Numbered from the stretch's first letter, positions 24,984 through 32,689 are shown. The stretch: DNA of 36,729 bases from Gemmatimonadaceae bacterium (GCA_025928335.1 JAICJQ010000018.1:1-36729), one strand, 5' to 3'. Notes: generated by a model from the letters alone, not told the origin. Translations and numbers: made by a program.

Positions 24984-25589
24984 ATGTCGGCGATCGAGGA
25001 TCTGGCGACCGAGCTGTCGCGCCTCCCGGGGATCGGCCGAAAGACCGCCCTGCGGCTGACGTATCATTTGTTGCGGCAACCCGTCGACCAGAGCCGCCGG
25101 CTGGCCCACGCCCTGCTCACGCTCGGCGAGCGCGTGCGCCCATGCGCGCGATGCTTCAACCTCACGGAGGATGACGTGTGCTCCATCTGCCGCGACCCGC
25201 GCCGGGATGCGACGACGATTTGTGTCGTGGAGCAGGCGTCGGACATTGGGGCGATCGAGCGCGCCGGTGAATTCCGTGGCTTGTACCACGTCCTCGGGGG
25301 CCGCCTGTCGCCGCTCGACGGCGTCGGGCCGGCCGACCTCACGATCGGGCCTCTGGTGGACCGAGTGGGTGCGGGGGCGCCGGCTGGTGGGCTGGAAGTG
25401 CGCGAGGTAATCCTTGCGACCAACCCGAGCCTCGAGGGCGAGGCGACCGCCCTTTACGTCCAGGGCCAACTGGTTCCCCAGGGAGTGAGTGTCACGCGGA
25501 TCGCCCGGGGGCTGCCGGTGGGGGGTGATTTGGAATACGCAGATGGCGTGACGATCGCCCAGGCGCTCGCGGCACGGCGGTCCATGTGA
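24984..25589 (+). CDS. recR: Recombination protein RecR
   Basis: Part of the RecFOR pathway that loads RecA on gapped DNA, 201 residues. The helix-hairpin-helix is LSRLPGIGRKTALRLTYHLL near the N terminus. The C4 zinc finger follows as CARCF and CSIC. The Toprim domain has TTICVVEQASDIGAIE, FRGLYHVLGGRLSPLDG and EVILATNPSLEGEATALY. The C terminus has TRIARGLPVGGDLEYAD, the Walker-like family segment. The stop overlaps the next start by 4 nt, indicating translational coupling to the small membrane protein downstream. Confidence 0.96.
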   Translation: MSAIEDLATELSRLPGIGRKTALRLTYHLLRQPVDQSRRLAHALLTLGERVRPCARCFNLTEDDVCSICRDPRRDATTICVVEQASDIGAIERAGEFRGLYHVLGGRLSPLDGVGPADLTIGPLVDRVGAGAPAGGLEVREVILATNPSLEGEATALYVQGQLVPQGVSVTRIARGLPVGGDLEYADGVTIAQALAARRSM

Positions 25590-25861
25590 GTACGAGAATT
25601 CACCGGACGGCGGTGACGGCTGGCTTCCTTGGCGGTCTAGTACTGGGGGCCGTCGTCTGGAGTACGCAGATCCGGCGGTCGCGCCGCGAGTTGTTCAGCA
25701 AGAATCCCGTTCGGCGTCTCGCCGCGTTGGGGTATCTTGGCGGACAACCGGGGCTCGAAACGGCTCGCATCCTCACTGACTACATCGGCTGGGAACGCGA
25801 CGTGACGCTCAAGCGTCGCGCGCAGAGGCTCCTACGCCGAATGCACGCCACCTTCGACTAG
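25586..25861 (+). CDS. Small membrane-anchored protein of unknown function
   Basis: A 91-residue protein starting at GTG 25586 inside the recR stop (GTGA overlap). One N-terminal hydrophobic segment (VTAGFLGGLVLGAVVWST) is followed by a very basic cytoplasmic part with Arg/Lys clusters (RRSRRELFSKNPVRRL, LKRRAQRLLRRMHATF). The middle (RRLAALGYLGGQPGLETARILTDYI) resembles a HEAT-like helix pair, but this is only an impression. Topology suggests N-out or N-in with the basic region in the cytosol. Coupling to recR and the following mglB gene, 13 nt downstream, places it in the same transcript. No family is recognised. Confidence 0.6.
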   Translation: MSTRIHRTAVTAGFLGGLVLGAVVWSTQIRRSRRELFSKNPVRRLAALGYLGGQPGLETARILTDYIGWERDVTLKRRAQRLLRRMHATFD

Positions 25862-25874
25862 GAACCAGAAGCAC

Positions 25875-26360
25875 ATGCCCGTGAGCGCGTCCAGTTGGTC
25901 GTTTACCGAAGACGATTTTGGCGCGATCACGAAGGCGTTGGAGCGGTTCCTCGCGGACTGTAACGCGCGGTGTGCGCTGCTCGTGGACCGCACCGGCCAG
26001 CTCGTCGCGACGGTGGGACAGCGCCCCGACTTCGATCCGACCGCGTTCGCGACGCTCACCGCCGCCGATTTCAGCGCCAACGACCAACTCGCGAAGCTGG
26101 TCGGCGAGAATGATTTCAGCTCACTCTTTCACCAAGGTGAAAAGGAGTCGATGTACCTCGCGGACGTCGCGCGCCGCGTCATCCTCGTCGTGTTGTTCGA
26201 CAGCCGGACGACGCTCGGCCTCGTTCGAATCAAGATGCGACAGACCGTCGTCGAGCTCACCCAATTGTTCGAGATCGTGTTCGCCCGCGGCGGCAGCGCC
26301 GAAGCGGTGCCGAACATTCTCGCTGGGGCGGACGACGAAATCGACAAGCTGTTTCAGTAG
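25875..26360 (+). CDS. mglB: Roadblock/LC7 protein, MglB-like GTPase regulator
   Basis: A 161-residue roadblock-domain protein, the expected GAP/effector partner of the MglA GTPase encoded next. Typical roadblock elements are an N-terminal helix ([17 protein letters not shown]), the strand [15 protein letters not shown], the helix [17 protein letters not shown] and paired strands ([22 protein letters not shown]). The C-terminal extension ([11 protein letters not shown] through DDEIDKLF) is like the MglB tail that contacts MglA in Myxococcus and Thermus. mglA starts 11 nt downstream with a GGAGA ribosome site. In those organisms the pair sets cell polarity for motility; here the output is unknown. 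Confidence 0.87.
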   Translation: MPVSASSWSFTEDDFGAITKALERFLADCNARCALLVDRTGQLVATVGQRPDFDPTAFATLTAADFSANDQLAKLVGENDFSSLFHQGEKESMYLADVARRVILVVLFDSRTTLGLVRIKMRQTVVELTQLFEIVFARGGSAEAVPNILAGADDEIDKLFQ

Positions 26361-26371
26361 GAGACACAGCC

Positions 26372-27049
26372 ATGTCGATGATCAACTACGCCTCGCGCGA
26401 GATCAATTGCAAAATCGTGTATTACGGTCCGGGGCTCGGCGGCAAGACCACGAACCTCGAGCACGTGTACGGCAAGGTGCAGCCGGACACCCGCGGCAAG
26501 CTCATTTCACTGGCGACGGAAACGGAGCGCACGCTCTTCTTCGATTTCCTGCCGGTGGATCTGGGGACGATCCGCGGCTTCAAGACACGGTTCCACCTCT
26601 ACACCGTGCCGGGACAGGTCTACTACAACGCCAGCCGCAAGCTGATTCTGAAGGGCGTGGACGGCATCGTTTTCGTCGGTGACTCGCAGGTCGAGCGGAT
26701 GGAGGCGAACCAGGAGGCCATGCAGAACCTGTACGACAACATGGCCGAATACGGGTACGATCTCACGACCATGCCGTTCGTCATTCAGTACAACAAGCGC
26801 GATCTGCCCAACGCGGCGTCGATTCGTGAACTCCAAGCGTCGCTCAATCCCGGCTGGGAAGTCACCGAGTCGACGCGTATGCGCCCTCTGGCGGACCCTG
26901 CCCACCCCGGCGAACGGCTGATCGAACAGCTACCCACGGGCGAATGGATCGAACGGGCGCCATACTTGGAAGCCGTCGCGGTGAGCGGCGAAGGCGTCTT
27001 CGAGACCCTCAGGGCGGTCAGCAAGCTCGTTCTGAAGTCACTGGCGTAG
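26372..27049 (+). CDS. mglA: MglA-type small Ras-like GTPase
   Basis: A bacterial Ras-superfamily GTPase of 225 residues. P-loop GPGLGGKT lies at 19-26 with [15 protein letters not shown] before it, as in Myxococcus MglA. Switch II region is [18 protein letters not shown], and NKRD is the guanine-specificity motif in [10 protein letters not shown]. The last motif is SGEGVFETL. Compared with the roughly 195-residue Myxococcus protein, about 30-33 residues are inserted after NKRD, between ASLNP and PYLEAVAV, carrying [15 protein letters not shown] and PTGEWIERA. Its GAP-like partner lies just upstream. An octamer array begins immediately after the stop. Confidence 0.93.
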   Translation: MSMINYASREINCKIVYYGPGLGGKTTNLEHVYGKVQPDTRGKLISLATETERTLFFDFLPVDLGTIRGFKTRFHLYTVPGQVYYNASRKLILKGVDGIVFVGDSQVERMEANQEAMQNLYDNMAEYGYDLTTMPFVIQYNKRDLPNAASIRELQASLNPGWEVTESTRMRPLADPAHPGERLIEQLPTGEWIERAPYLEAVAVSGEGVFETLRAVSKLVLKSLA

Positions 27050-27050
27050 G

Positions 27051-27090
27051 CGACTGGGCGACTGGGCGGCTGGGCGACTCGGCGGCGGCG
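27051..27090 (+). repeat. Octamer tandem array (CGACTGGG class)
   Basis: Units CGACTGGG, CGACTGGG, CGGCTGGG, CGACTCGG, CGGCGGCG lie directly behind the mglA stop. The register and the ending in CGGCGG match the array behind the YihY gene at 19015. Confidence 0.8.
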
Positions 27091-27177
27091 CTGCCGTGTC
27101 TCGTGCCGTCATCTCATGTTAGCTTCTGGCTAGACGCTTATGCGCAGCCAGCTCGACCGTCGCGAACGCCTCGCGCC

Positions 27178-27810
27178 ATGAACCTTCCGAATGCTTTGAC
27201 CGTCGGGCGGATCGTTGTTACGCCGCTGATCGCCGTCCTTCCGTTCTCGAGTTCGTGGGGACTTCGCCTTGCGGCGTTTGTCCTGTTCACACTCGCCGCG
27301 ATCACGGACTACGTCGATGGACGATTGGCGCGTTCGCGAAAGGAAGAGACGGATCTCGGCAGACTGCTCGATCCTCTTGCGGACAAGGCGCTGCTCCTGG
27401 GGACGTTCGTTCCCATGTATCTGCTCGCGAACGATTTTCCATTCGAGACACCCTGGGGCCGCGTCGGACTGCCCTTTTGGATTATCGCGGTCGTTTTGGG
27501 GCGCGAGCTGTTCATGACCGTCTTCCGGCAAATGGCGGCGCGGCGTGGCGTCGTCATCGCGGCAATCGGGGCGGCGAAGTGGAAGACGGGGTTCCAGTTG
27601 ATCTGGCAAGGCTCGGCGTACTTCTGGTTCTGGGCCGCAACGCTCGCCGTCGCGCGACAGTGGAACAATGACGCGTGGCACGACTTTGCGCTGTTCAACG
27701 GTACGGTCGGCACGATCATGATGACGGCGGCGGTCGTCCTCACGATCTACTCGCTGGTGCTCTATCTGCGAAGTTTCGGAAGCGTCTTCGCCGCGTCGCC
27801 ATCGAAGTGA
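27178..27810 (+). CDS. pgsA: CDP-diacylglycerol-glycerol-3-phosphate 3-phosphatidyltransferase
   Basis: An inner-membrane CDP-alcohol phosphotransferase of 210 residues that makes phosphatidylglycerol phosphate. The ATG at 27178 gives the family start MNLPNALTVGRI. The signature DG-x2-AR-x8-G-x3-D-x3-D is complete in VDGRLARS, then DLGRLLDPLADK. Several hydrophobic segments surround it (LRLAAFVLFTLAAIT, LLLGTFVPMYLLA, IIAVVLGREL, YFWFWAATLAV, a C-terminal one). The stop overlaps the cinA GTG start by 3 bases, so the two are probably translationally coupled. Another CDP-alcohol transferase substrate is possible but less likely. Confidence 0.9.
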   Translation: MNLPNALTVGRIVVTPLIAVLPFSSSWGLRLAAFVLFTLAAITDYVDGRLARSRKEETDLGRLLDPLADKALLLGTFVPMYLLANDFPFETPWGRVGLPFWIIAVVLGRELFMTVFRQMAARRGVVIAAIGAAKWKTGFQLIWQGSAYFWFWAATLAVARQWNNDAWHDFALFNGTVGTIMMTAAVVLTIYSLVLYLRSFGSVFAASPSK

Positions 27811-29114
27811 GCGCACTCGCGAACAGCAATCGCGCGACGACCGTCGAAGTCATTACGATCGGTGACGAGTTGCTGCTTGGTTTCACCATCGATACGAACG
27901 CCGCTCATCTGGCGCGGGCGCTCGCGTCGATCGGCGTTCACATCGCGCGGCGGACAACCGTCGGCGACAACGCGGCGGCGATCGCGCGTGCTGTCGCGGA
28001 AGCCCTCGAACGAAGTCAGGGCGTGATCACGACGGGCGGTCTCGGTCCGACATCTGACGATCTGACGAAGCCGGCCATCGCATCACTGTTCGGTCGCGAG
28101 ATGATACTCGACGAGGCGCATCTGGCGTGGATGGAGGAGCGTTGGCGACGGCGCTTCAATCGCCCGCTCCCGACGACGAATCGTGCGCAGGCGATGCTTC
28201 CAGCAGGCGCCGTAAAGCTCGACAATCATCACGGATCGGCGCCCGGGATTTGGCTCGAGGATGAGCGCGGGCGGTGGGTCGCCATGCTCCCAGGCGTGCC
28301 GCGCGAGATGCGAGGCATGCTCGCCGACACGCTCTTGCCGCGCGTCCAGGCACGCGTTGCCGCGAGCACCGTCGTGCGTTCGCTCACGATTCGCACAACT
28401 GGTGTCGCGGAGTCGTTGCTTGCCGAGCGGATCGAACGGACGGAAAGCGAAACGGGGTCGCTGAACGTTGTTCTCGCGTATCTGCCATCGATCTCGGGCG
28501 TCGACCTGCGGCTGACTGTTCGCGACGTACCGCCACAAGCAGCCGACCAGGCGCTGACCGAAGCGGCCGCGCGGCTCCGTCGGACGGTCGGTGAGTGGAT
28601 TTACGGCGAAGGCGACGACGATCTCGCCGCCATCGTGCTCGATCTTTGCCGCTCGCGAGGATTGACGATCGGTGTCGCCGAGAGCTGCACCGGCGGCCTG
28701 CTCGGCGCGCGACTTACCGCGATCAGCGGTTCGAGCGACGTGGTGCTCGGCGGTGTGATCGCATACCACAATGACGTGAAAGGAAGCCGACTCGGCGTCG
28801 ATGAACGCGCGTTGCGCGAGCACGGCGCGGTCAGCGAGGAAGTCGTGCGGCAGATGGCGCGCGGTGCCCGCGAGGCCACTGGAGCGCGCGTCGGACTGTC
28901 GATCACCGGCATCGCTGGGCCGACGGGCGGCACGCCGGAAAAGCCTGTCGGAACTGTCTGGATCGGCACTGATATCGACGGCGAGGTCGAAGCCCGGTTG
29001 CTTCGGCTGTGGGGCGACCGTTACGAGATTCGCGAGCGAGCGGCGCAGTGGACGCTGGAGTTCCTGCGTAGCCGTCTCACTGAGGTCGCCGCGCTGCCGG
29101 AAAGGCAGGCGTAG
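27807..29114 (+). CDS. cinA: CinA-family nicotinamide-nucleotide amidase / damage-inducible protein
   Basis: A 435-residue two-domain protein. The GTG at 27807, overlapping the pgsA stop, is chosen; the frame open from 27675 lies inside pgsA. The N-terminal MoCF-like (COG1058, ADP-ribose pyrophosphatase-type) domain has VITIGDELLLGFTIDTN, VITTGGLGPTSDD and MLPGVPREMRGM. The C-terminal PncC domain, from about residue 285, has VAESCTGGLLGARLTAISG with the catalytic Ser, VLGGVIAYHNDVK and SITGIAGPTGG. The PncC domain deamidates nicotinamide mononucleotide in NAD recycling. Early work linked the gene to competence; nothing here indicates it. It is followed by grpE after 47 nt. Confidence 0.93.
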   Translation: MSALANSNRATTVEVITIGDELLLGFTIDTNAAHLARALASIGVHIARRTTVGDNAAAIARAVAEALERSQGVITTGGLGPTSDDLTKPAIASLFGREMILDEAHLAWMEERWRRRFNRPLPTTNRAQAMLPAGAVKLDNHHGSAPGIWLEDERGRWVAMLPGVPREMRGMLADTLLPRVQARVAASTVVRSLTIRTTGVAESLLAERIERTESETGSLNVVLAYLPSISGVDLRLTVRDVPPQAADQALTEAAARLRRTVGEWIYGEGDDDLAAIVLDLCRSRGLTIGVAESCTGGLLGARLTAISGSSDVVLGGVIAYHNDVKGSRLGVDERALREHGAVSEEVVRQMARGAREATGARVGLSITGIAGPTGGTPEKPVGTVWIGTDIDGEVEARLLRLWGDRYEIRERAAQWTLEFLRSRLTEVAALPERQA

Positions 29115-29161
29115 AGGGCATAGCCGTTGCACCCCACCCCGGGCATGACCAACATTCAGCG

Positions 29162-29743
29162 ATGAAGAAGCGCCACGATAACAACGAGTACGACGAACGG
29201 TCGGGAACCGCCGAGCCACCGGCGCCGGAGCCGGACGCCACGGGCGTCGACGGTACCGACGCGACCGATGTCATCGATGACGGGGTCGCCGCCGGCGGGC
29301 TGTCGCAGCGCCTCGCCGAGGAGCAGGACCGCTATCTGCGCCTCGCGGCCGAGTACGACAACTACCGCAAGCGGACGACGCGAGAGCGCGGCGAGCTGAC
29401 CTCCCGTGCGCAGGCGGAGCTCGTCAAGCAACTGATCGATGGTCTGGACGATCTTGCGCGGTTCGCGCACGTGGATCCGGCAACGACCGACGCGGTCACG
29501 GTCGTGCAAGGCGTCGAGATGGTCGAGAAGAAGCTCCTCAAGTCGCTGTCGAGCGCCGGCCTCGAAGTCATCGATCCGATCAATCAGACGTTCGATCCGA
29601 CCGTGCATGAAGCTGTTGCCACCGAGCCGGCGCTCTCGCCGGAAGACGACCACGTCGTCTCTCGAGTCTATCAGGCGGGCTATCGATTCGGCGGGCAGCT
29701 GCTGCGACCGGCTCGTGTCGTCGTGAAGCAGTGGAACGGCTGA
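29162..29743 (+). CDS. grpE: Nucleotide exchange factor GrpE
   Basis: The exchange factor for DnaK, 193 residues. An acidic, disordered N terminus with Pro/Asp-rich sequence leads into the long dimerisation helix ([21 protein letters not shown], then [17 protein letters not shown]). The family beta domain follows, with [22 protein letters not shown] and the end segment [20 protein letters not shown]. The ATG at 29162 has no strong ribosome site. dnaJ starts 16 nt after its stop. Neither dnaK nor hrcA lies here, and no CIRCE inverted repeat is seen upstream, so heat regulation may be by another means. Confidence 0.94.
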   Translation: MKKRHDNNEYDERSGTAEPPAPEPDATGVDGTDATDVIDDGVAAGGLSQRLAEEQDRYLRLAAEYDNYRKRTTRERGELTSRAQAELVKQLIDGLDDLARFAHVDPATTDAVTVVQGVEMVEKKLLKSLSSAGLEVIDPINQTFDPTVHEAVATEPALSPEDDHVVSRVYQAGYRFGGQLLRPARVVVKQWNG

Positions 29744-29759
29744 GCACGTACTGACTGAT

Positions 29760-30902
29760 ATGGCTCAGACGAAGGACTACTACTCGGTCCTCGGAGTTCC
29801 GGCGTCAGCGACGCAAGACGAGATCAAAAAGCAGTACCGTAAGCTCGCCGCGAAACACCACCCCGACAAAAATCCCAACGATCCGAAAGCCGCCGAGCGC
29901 TTCAAGGAGATCTCGGAGGCCTATCAGGTGCTGGGGGACTCCGACAAGCGGAAGCAGTACGATCAGATGCGCCAGCTCGGCGCGTTTGGTGGCTTCGGCG
30001 GAGGCGCGGGGCCGCGCCGTGGACCACCACCCGGCGCTGGAGCGCCCTTCGGCGGCAATGCGCAATCCTTTCGCTTCGAGGACCTGGGCGACGTCGGTCT
30101 CGGTGGACTCGGCGACCTTTTCAGTTCGATGTTCGGTGGCGGCGCTGCCGGTGGGCGCGGCGCGCGATCACGCGGACCGGAGCGAGGACAGGACGTCGAG
30201 TCGCAGCTGTCTATTCCGTTCCGGACGGCAGCACTGGGCGGCAAAGTGCCGATCGAGCTCGAGGTGAACGAGGAGTGCTCAACATGCCACGGTTCCGGCG
30301 CCGCGCCGGGGGCGAAGATATCGACCTGTCCGGAGTGTCAGGGGCGCGGCACGATTTCGTTCGGCCAAGGCGGGTTCGCCGTTCAGCGTCCGTGCCCGAT
30401 GTGTCTCGGCAAGGGCACGGTGCCGAGCGAGCGATGCCCGACCTGTGGCGGCTCTGGCGAAGTTCGCTCGAAGAAGAAGGTAATGATCACCGTTCCCGAA
30501 GGTGTCGACAGCGGAACGAAGATTCGTCTCAAAGGGCAGGGCGCGCGCGGCAATCGCAGCGGTCCGCCGGGCGACTTGCTGATCACCTTTCAAGTCGAGC
30601 CCGACCGGTTCTTCCGGCGTGAAGGATTGGACGTCGTCGCCCCCGTGCCGATCAACATCGCGCAGGCGACGCTCGGGTCGAAGATCAACGTCAAGACGCT
30701 GGATGGAAAGAAAGTCACGATCAAGATTCCGCCGGGCACGGCGAATGGAAAACGCTTTCGCGTTCGCGGTCAGGGGATCAAGCGTGACGATCAGCGCGGC
30801 GACTTGATCGTCGAGGTGCAGGTTCGGGTGCCGGAGAAGCTCACCGAGGAGCAGGAAAAGGCGATGAAAGAATTCGCGGAAGCTTCCGGCATGAAGTACT
30901 GA
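29760..30902 (+). CDS. dnaJ: Co-chaperone DnaJ (type I)
   Basis: A DnaK co-chaperone of 380 residues. The J domain (1-70) has [21 protein letters not shown] and the HPD motif in KHHPDKNP. A Gly/Phe-rich region (about 75-140) follows. The zinc domain has four CxxCxGxG repeats ([32 protein letters not shown]). The C-terminal substrate domains include [19 protein letters not shown]. All four zinc repeats make this a full type I DnaJ rather than a CbpA. The gene is paired with grpE and ends 13 nt before the left arm of the inverted-repeat element. Confidence 0.96.
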   Translation: MAQTKDYYSVLGVPASATQDEIKKQYRKLAAKHHPDKNPNDPKAAERFKEISEAYQVLGDSDKRKQYDQMRQLGAFGGFGGGAGPRRGPPPGAGAPFGGNAQSFRFEDLGDVGLGGLGDLFSSMFGGGAAGGRGARSRGPERGQDVESQLSIPFRTAALGGKVPIELEVNEECSTCHGSGAAPGAKISTCPECQGRGTISFGQGGFAVQRPCPMCLGKGTVPSERCPTCGGSGEVRSKKKVMITVPEGVDSGTKIRLKGQGARGNRSGPPGDLLITFQVEPDRFFRREGLDVVAPVPINIAQATLGSKINVKTLDGKKVTIKIPPGTANGKRFRVRGQGIKRDDQRGDLIVEVQVRVPEKLTEEQEKAMKEFAEASGMKY

Positions 30903-30915
30903 CTGCGCAGTTCGG

Positions 30916-30985
30916 ACCGCGCGGCTGCCAGAGAGCGCGGCTGCCGAAGGGCGCGGCTCCCAAACAACGCGGCTGCCGAACAACG
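30916..30985 (+). repeat. Left arm of the inverted repeat: four 16-bp tandem units
   Basis: Units start at 30919, 30935, 30951 and 30967: GCGCGGCTGCCAGAGA, GCGCGGCTGCCGAAGG, GCGCGGCTCCCAAACA, ACGCGGCTGCCGAACA. The core GCGGCT is constant. The arm begins 14 nt after the dnaJ stop. Confidence 0.9.
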
Positions 30986-31014
30986 AATGCGCTACCGACG
31001 AGGACGACGCAGAA

Positions 31015-31410
31015 TCAAGTCCCGCCGGAGTTCCGGCTATGTTCGGCCGCGGAACGTGGCTCGGCCACGTAGTTTTCACGAAGCAGTGATGAAAGCATCC
31101 TGATGATCGTCACGAGACGATTGCGTAATCGCCAATAGTCGACGCTGCTGATTCGATTCGTTTCGTAATTCGCTCGTAGGTGACGAATCGTCTCTTCCGC
31201 TTCCCCGCGGGCCACACGTAGCGAATGTTCGCGTTCTCGCCCGGGGCCGCGCCCAAATCCTTCTGCGATATTGGCAGCGATAGACTGCGCTGATCGCCTG
31301 AGCTGCTGAATGTAAATCAAACGCCGAGCATTCGAGTCGATGAGGCGATTGATTTCATCCGCTACCGAGTCCGCCGCGTCGAGTACGGCGAGGTTGCGAT
31401 GATTTGTCAT
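31015..31410 (-). CDS. Four-helix-bundle protein (S23 / 23S-rRNA intervening-sequence family)
   Basis: A 131-residue protein of the four-helix-bundle family first known from open frames in 23S rRNA intervening sequences and related to Avd of diversity-generating retroelements. The family core is clear: helix 1 (LDAADSVADEINRLID), helix 2 (LIYIQQLRRSAQSIAANIAEGFGR), helix 3 (LRVARGEAEETIRHLRAN), helix 4 (YWRLRNRLVTIIRMLSSLL). Helix 2 holds the diagnostic SIAANIAEGFGR. The C-terminal tail (AEPRSAAEHSRNSGG) is low-complexity and overlaps a DNA hairpin. Base composition is lower than the surroundings (59 of 120 bases are G or C in 31081-31200), a sign of separate origin. No reverse transcriptase or rRNA lies nearby. 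Molecular function is unknown. Confidence 0.88.
   Translation of the reverse strand: MTNHRNLAVLDAADSVADEINRLIDSNARRLIYIQQLRRSAQSIAANIAEGFGRGPGREREHSLRVARGEAEETIRHLRANYETNRISSVDYWRLRNRLVTIIRMLSSLLRENYVAEPRSAAEHSRNSGGT
31054..31070. repeat. Short perfect hairpin in the 3' end of the four-helix-bundle gene
   Basis: ACGTGGC (31054-31060) and GCCACGT (31064-31070) form a 7-bp stem with a 3-nt loop within the low-complexity C-terminal codons. Confidence 0.6.
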
Positions 31411-31494
31411 TCCCCAGCCTACCGGATGGTCAGGGAACGGACCTCACCGAAAGCACGCCCTCAGTACCGGCGCCTTCCTCGTGTAAAGCGTCTG

Positions 31495-31564
31495 CGTCGT
31501 TCGGCAGCCGCGTGGTTTGGGAGCCGCGCCTTTCGGCAGCCGCGCCCTCTGGCAGCCGCGCGGT
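31495..31564 (-). repeat. Right arm of the inverted repeat: four 16-bp tandem units
   Basis: Read on the minus strand it shows the same four units in the same order as the left arm, with four substitutions and no gaps. It ends 25 nt before the mnmA stop codon. Confidence 0.9.
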
Positions 31565-31588
31565 TCGGTTTGCGTACTTCAGCAATCT

Positions 31589-32689
31589 CTAAGCAGCGCG
31601 AACTGGCAACTGTCTCTTCCCGCTCTCGATCACTCCTCCGCCGAGCACTCGCTCTCCGTCGTATAGCACCAGCGACTGCCCGGGCGTAATCGCCGCCACT
31701 GGCTCGTCCAGCGCGAGCTCGATTTCATCGCGGTCCAACCGAACGATCAGGGCGCTGACTGTGGGCGCGCGATGGCGAACCTGGACGTCAACCGTCGACC
31801 CAACGAAAGGCGCGTCGACCAGCCAGTTCATGTGACGCGCCGTGAGGCCGCGGCCGAGCAACTCCGCGCGCGGACCAATCACGACCGCCCGATCCGCCGG
31901 TCGAATGCCGACCACAAACATCGGCTCGCGGAATCCGCCCGGTAGGCCGCGCCGCTGACCGATCGTGAACCGCGCGTGCCCGTCGTGCGCTCCGACGACC
32001 GTCCCATCCGAGAGGAGGAACGGGCCGGCGGCGAGTGAAGAGGCATCGGGGCCAAGTCGCTGGCGAATCACCTTCGTGTGATCGCCGTCCGGCACGAAGC
32101 AGATATCCTGGCTCTCGCGCTTCTCGGCGACGACTTCGAGCCCGAGGCGGTGGGCGACAGCTCGCGTTTCGGACTTGGTCTGCGCGCCGACCGGAAGAAT
32201 CATGCGATCGAGCACGCGGCGGTCGATTCCCCAAAGGAAGTACGACTGATCCTTCGCGTGGTCCAGCCCGCGATGCAGCGTGCTGTCGACGACCCGCGCG
32301 TAATGGCCCGTCGCAATCCACCGCGCGTCGATTGTGTCGGCCTTGGCGACCAGGTCGCGGAACTTCGTGAACGTGTTACAACGAACGCACGGAATCGGCG
32401 TGCGGCCTTCGGCATACTCGCGAACGAAGTCATCGACGACGTCGCGCCCGAATGCGCTCTCCAAATTCAGCACATAGTGCGGGATCCCGAGCGCGTGGCA
32501 AACGCGCCTGGCGTCGTTGACGGAGTCGAGCGAGCAGCACGGGCGGTCGGGAAGATCGCCGTCATGGCAGAACAGCTTCATCGTCGCGCCGACGACGTCG
32601 TACCCCTGCTCGACGAGCAGCGCGGCGGCGACGGAGGAATCAACTCCGCCGGACATAGCGACCAACACGCGCTCGCCGTGCATCGTCAT
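31589..32689 (-). CDS. mnmA: tRNA-specific 2-thiouridylase MnmA
   Basis: Thiolates U34 of Lys, Glu and Gln tRNAs, 366 residues. The PP-loop for ATP is SGGVDSS at 13-19. The nucleophilic cysteine is in CVRCN (C104 by position) and the persulfide cysteine in QDICFVPDG (C197). ATGHYARV and KDQSYFLWGI are typical tRNA/adenylate elements, and the C-terminal beta-barrel follows from about 250. The start ATG at 32689 shares one base with the stop of the upstream cysteine desulfurase (TGATG), so the sulfur donor and acceptor are translationally coupled. It converges on dnaJ with the inverted-repeat element between. Confidence 0.95.
   Translation of the reverse strand: MTMHGERVLVAMSGGVDSSVAAALLVEQGYDVVGATMKLFCHDGDLPDRPCCSLDSVNDARRVCHALGIPHYVLNLESAFGRDVVDDFVREYAEGRTPIPCVRCNTFTKFRDLVAKADTIDARWIATGHYARVVDSTLHRGLDHAKDQSYFLWGIDRRVLDRMILPVGAQTKSETRAVAHRLGLEVVAEKRESQDICFVPDGDHTKVIRQRLGPDASSLAAGPFLLSDGTVVGAHDGHARFTIGQRRGLPGGFREPMFVVGIRPADRAVVIGPRAELLGRGLTARHMNWLVDAPFVGSTVDVQVRHRAPTVSALIVRLDRDEIELALDEPVAAITPGQSLVLYDGERVLGGGVIESGKRQLPVRAA

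Larger units (their letters stand above)
30916..31564. mobile_element. Inverted-repeat element carrying a four-helix-bundle (S23/IVS-type) gene
   Basis: A 649-bp unit in the convergent gap between dnaJ and mnmA. Arms 30916-30985 and 31495-31564 are reverse complements at 66 of 70 positions without gaps. The similarity continues inward at a lower level to 31010/31470 (82 of 95 overall), stopping 4 bp before the enclosed gene's stop codon. The only gene inside is the four-helix-bundle protein. Architecture (gene between arms able to form one long stem) matches the intervening sequences of bacterial 23S rRNA genes, but this copy lies between protein genes. No transposase and no clear target duplication were found; mobility is inferred. 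Confidence 0.65.

Noticed and set aside
29115-29161. CIRCE heat-shock operator before grpE
   Set aside because: No TTAGCACTC/GAGTGCTAA-like inverted repeat is present.
30916-31564. CRISPR array or integron site as explanation for the 16-bp repeats
   Set aside because: Units are contiguous without spacers, the two blocks are inverted, and no cas or integrase gene is present.
30916-31564. Diversity-generating retroelement with the four-helix protein as Avd
   Set aside because: No reverse transcriptase, template repeat or variable repeat is found nearby; the protein fits the IVS/S23 branch as well.
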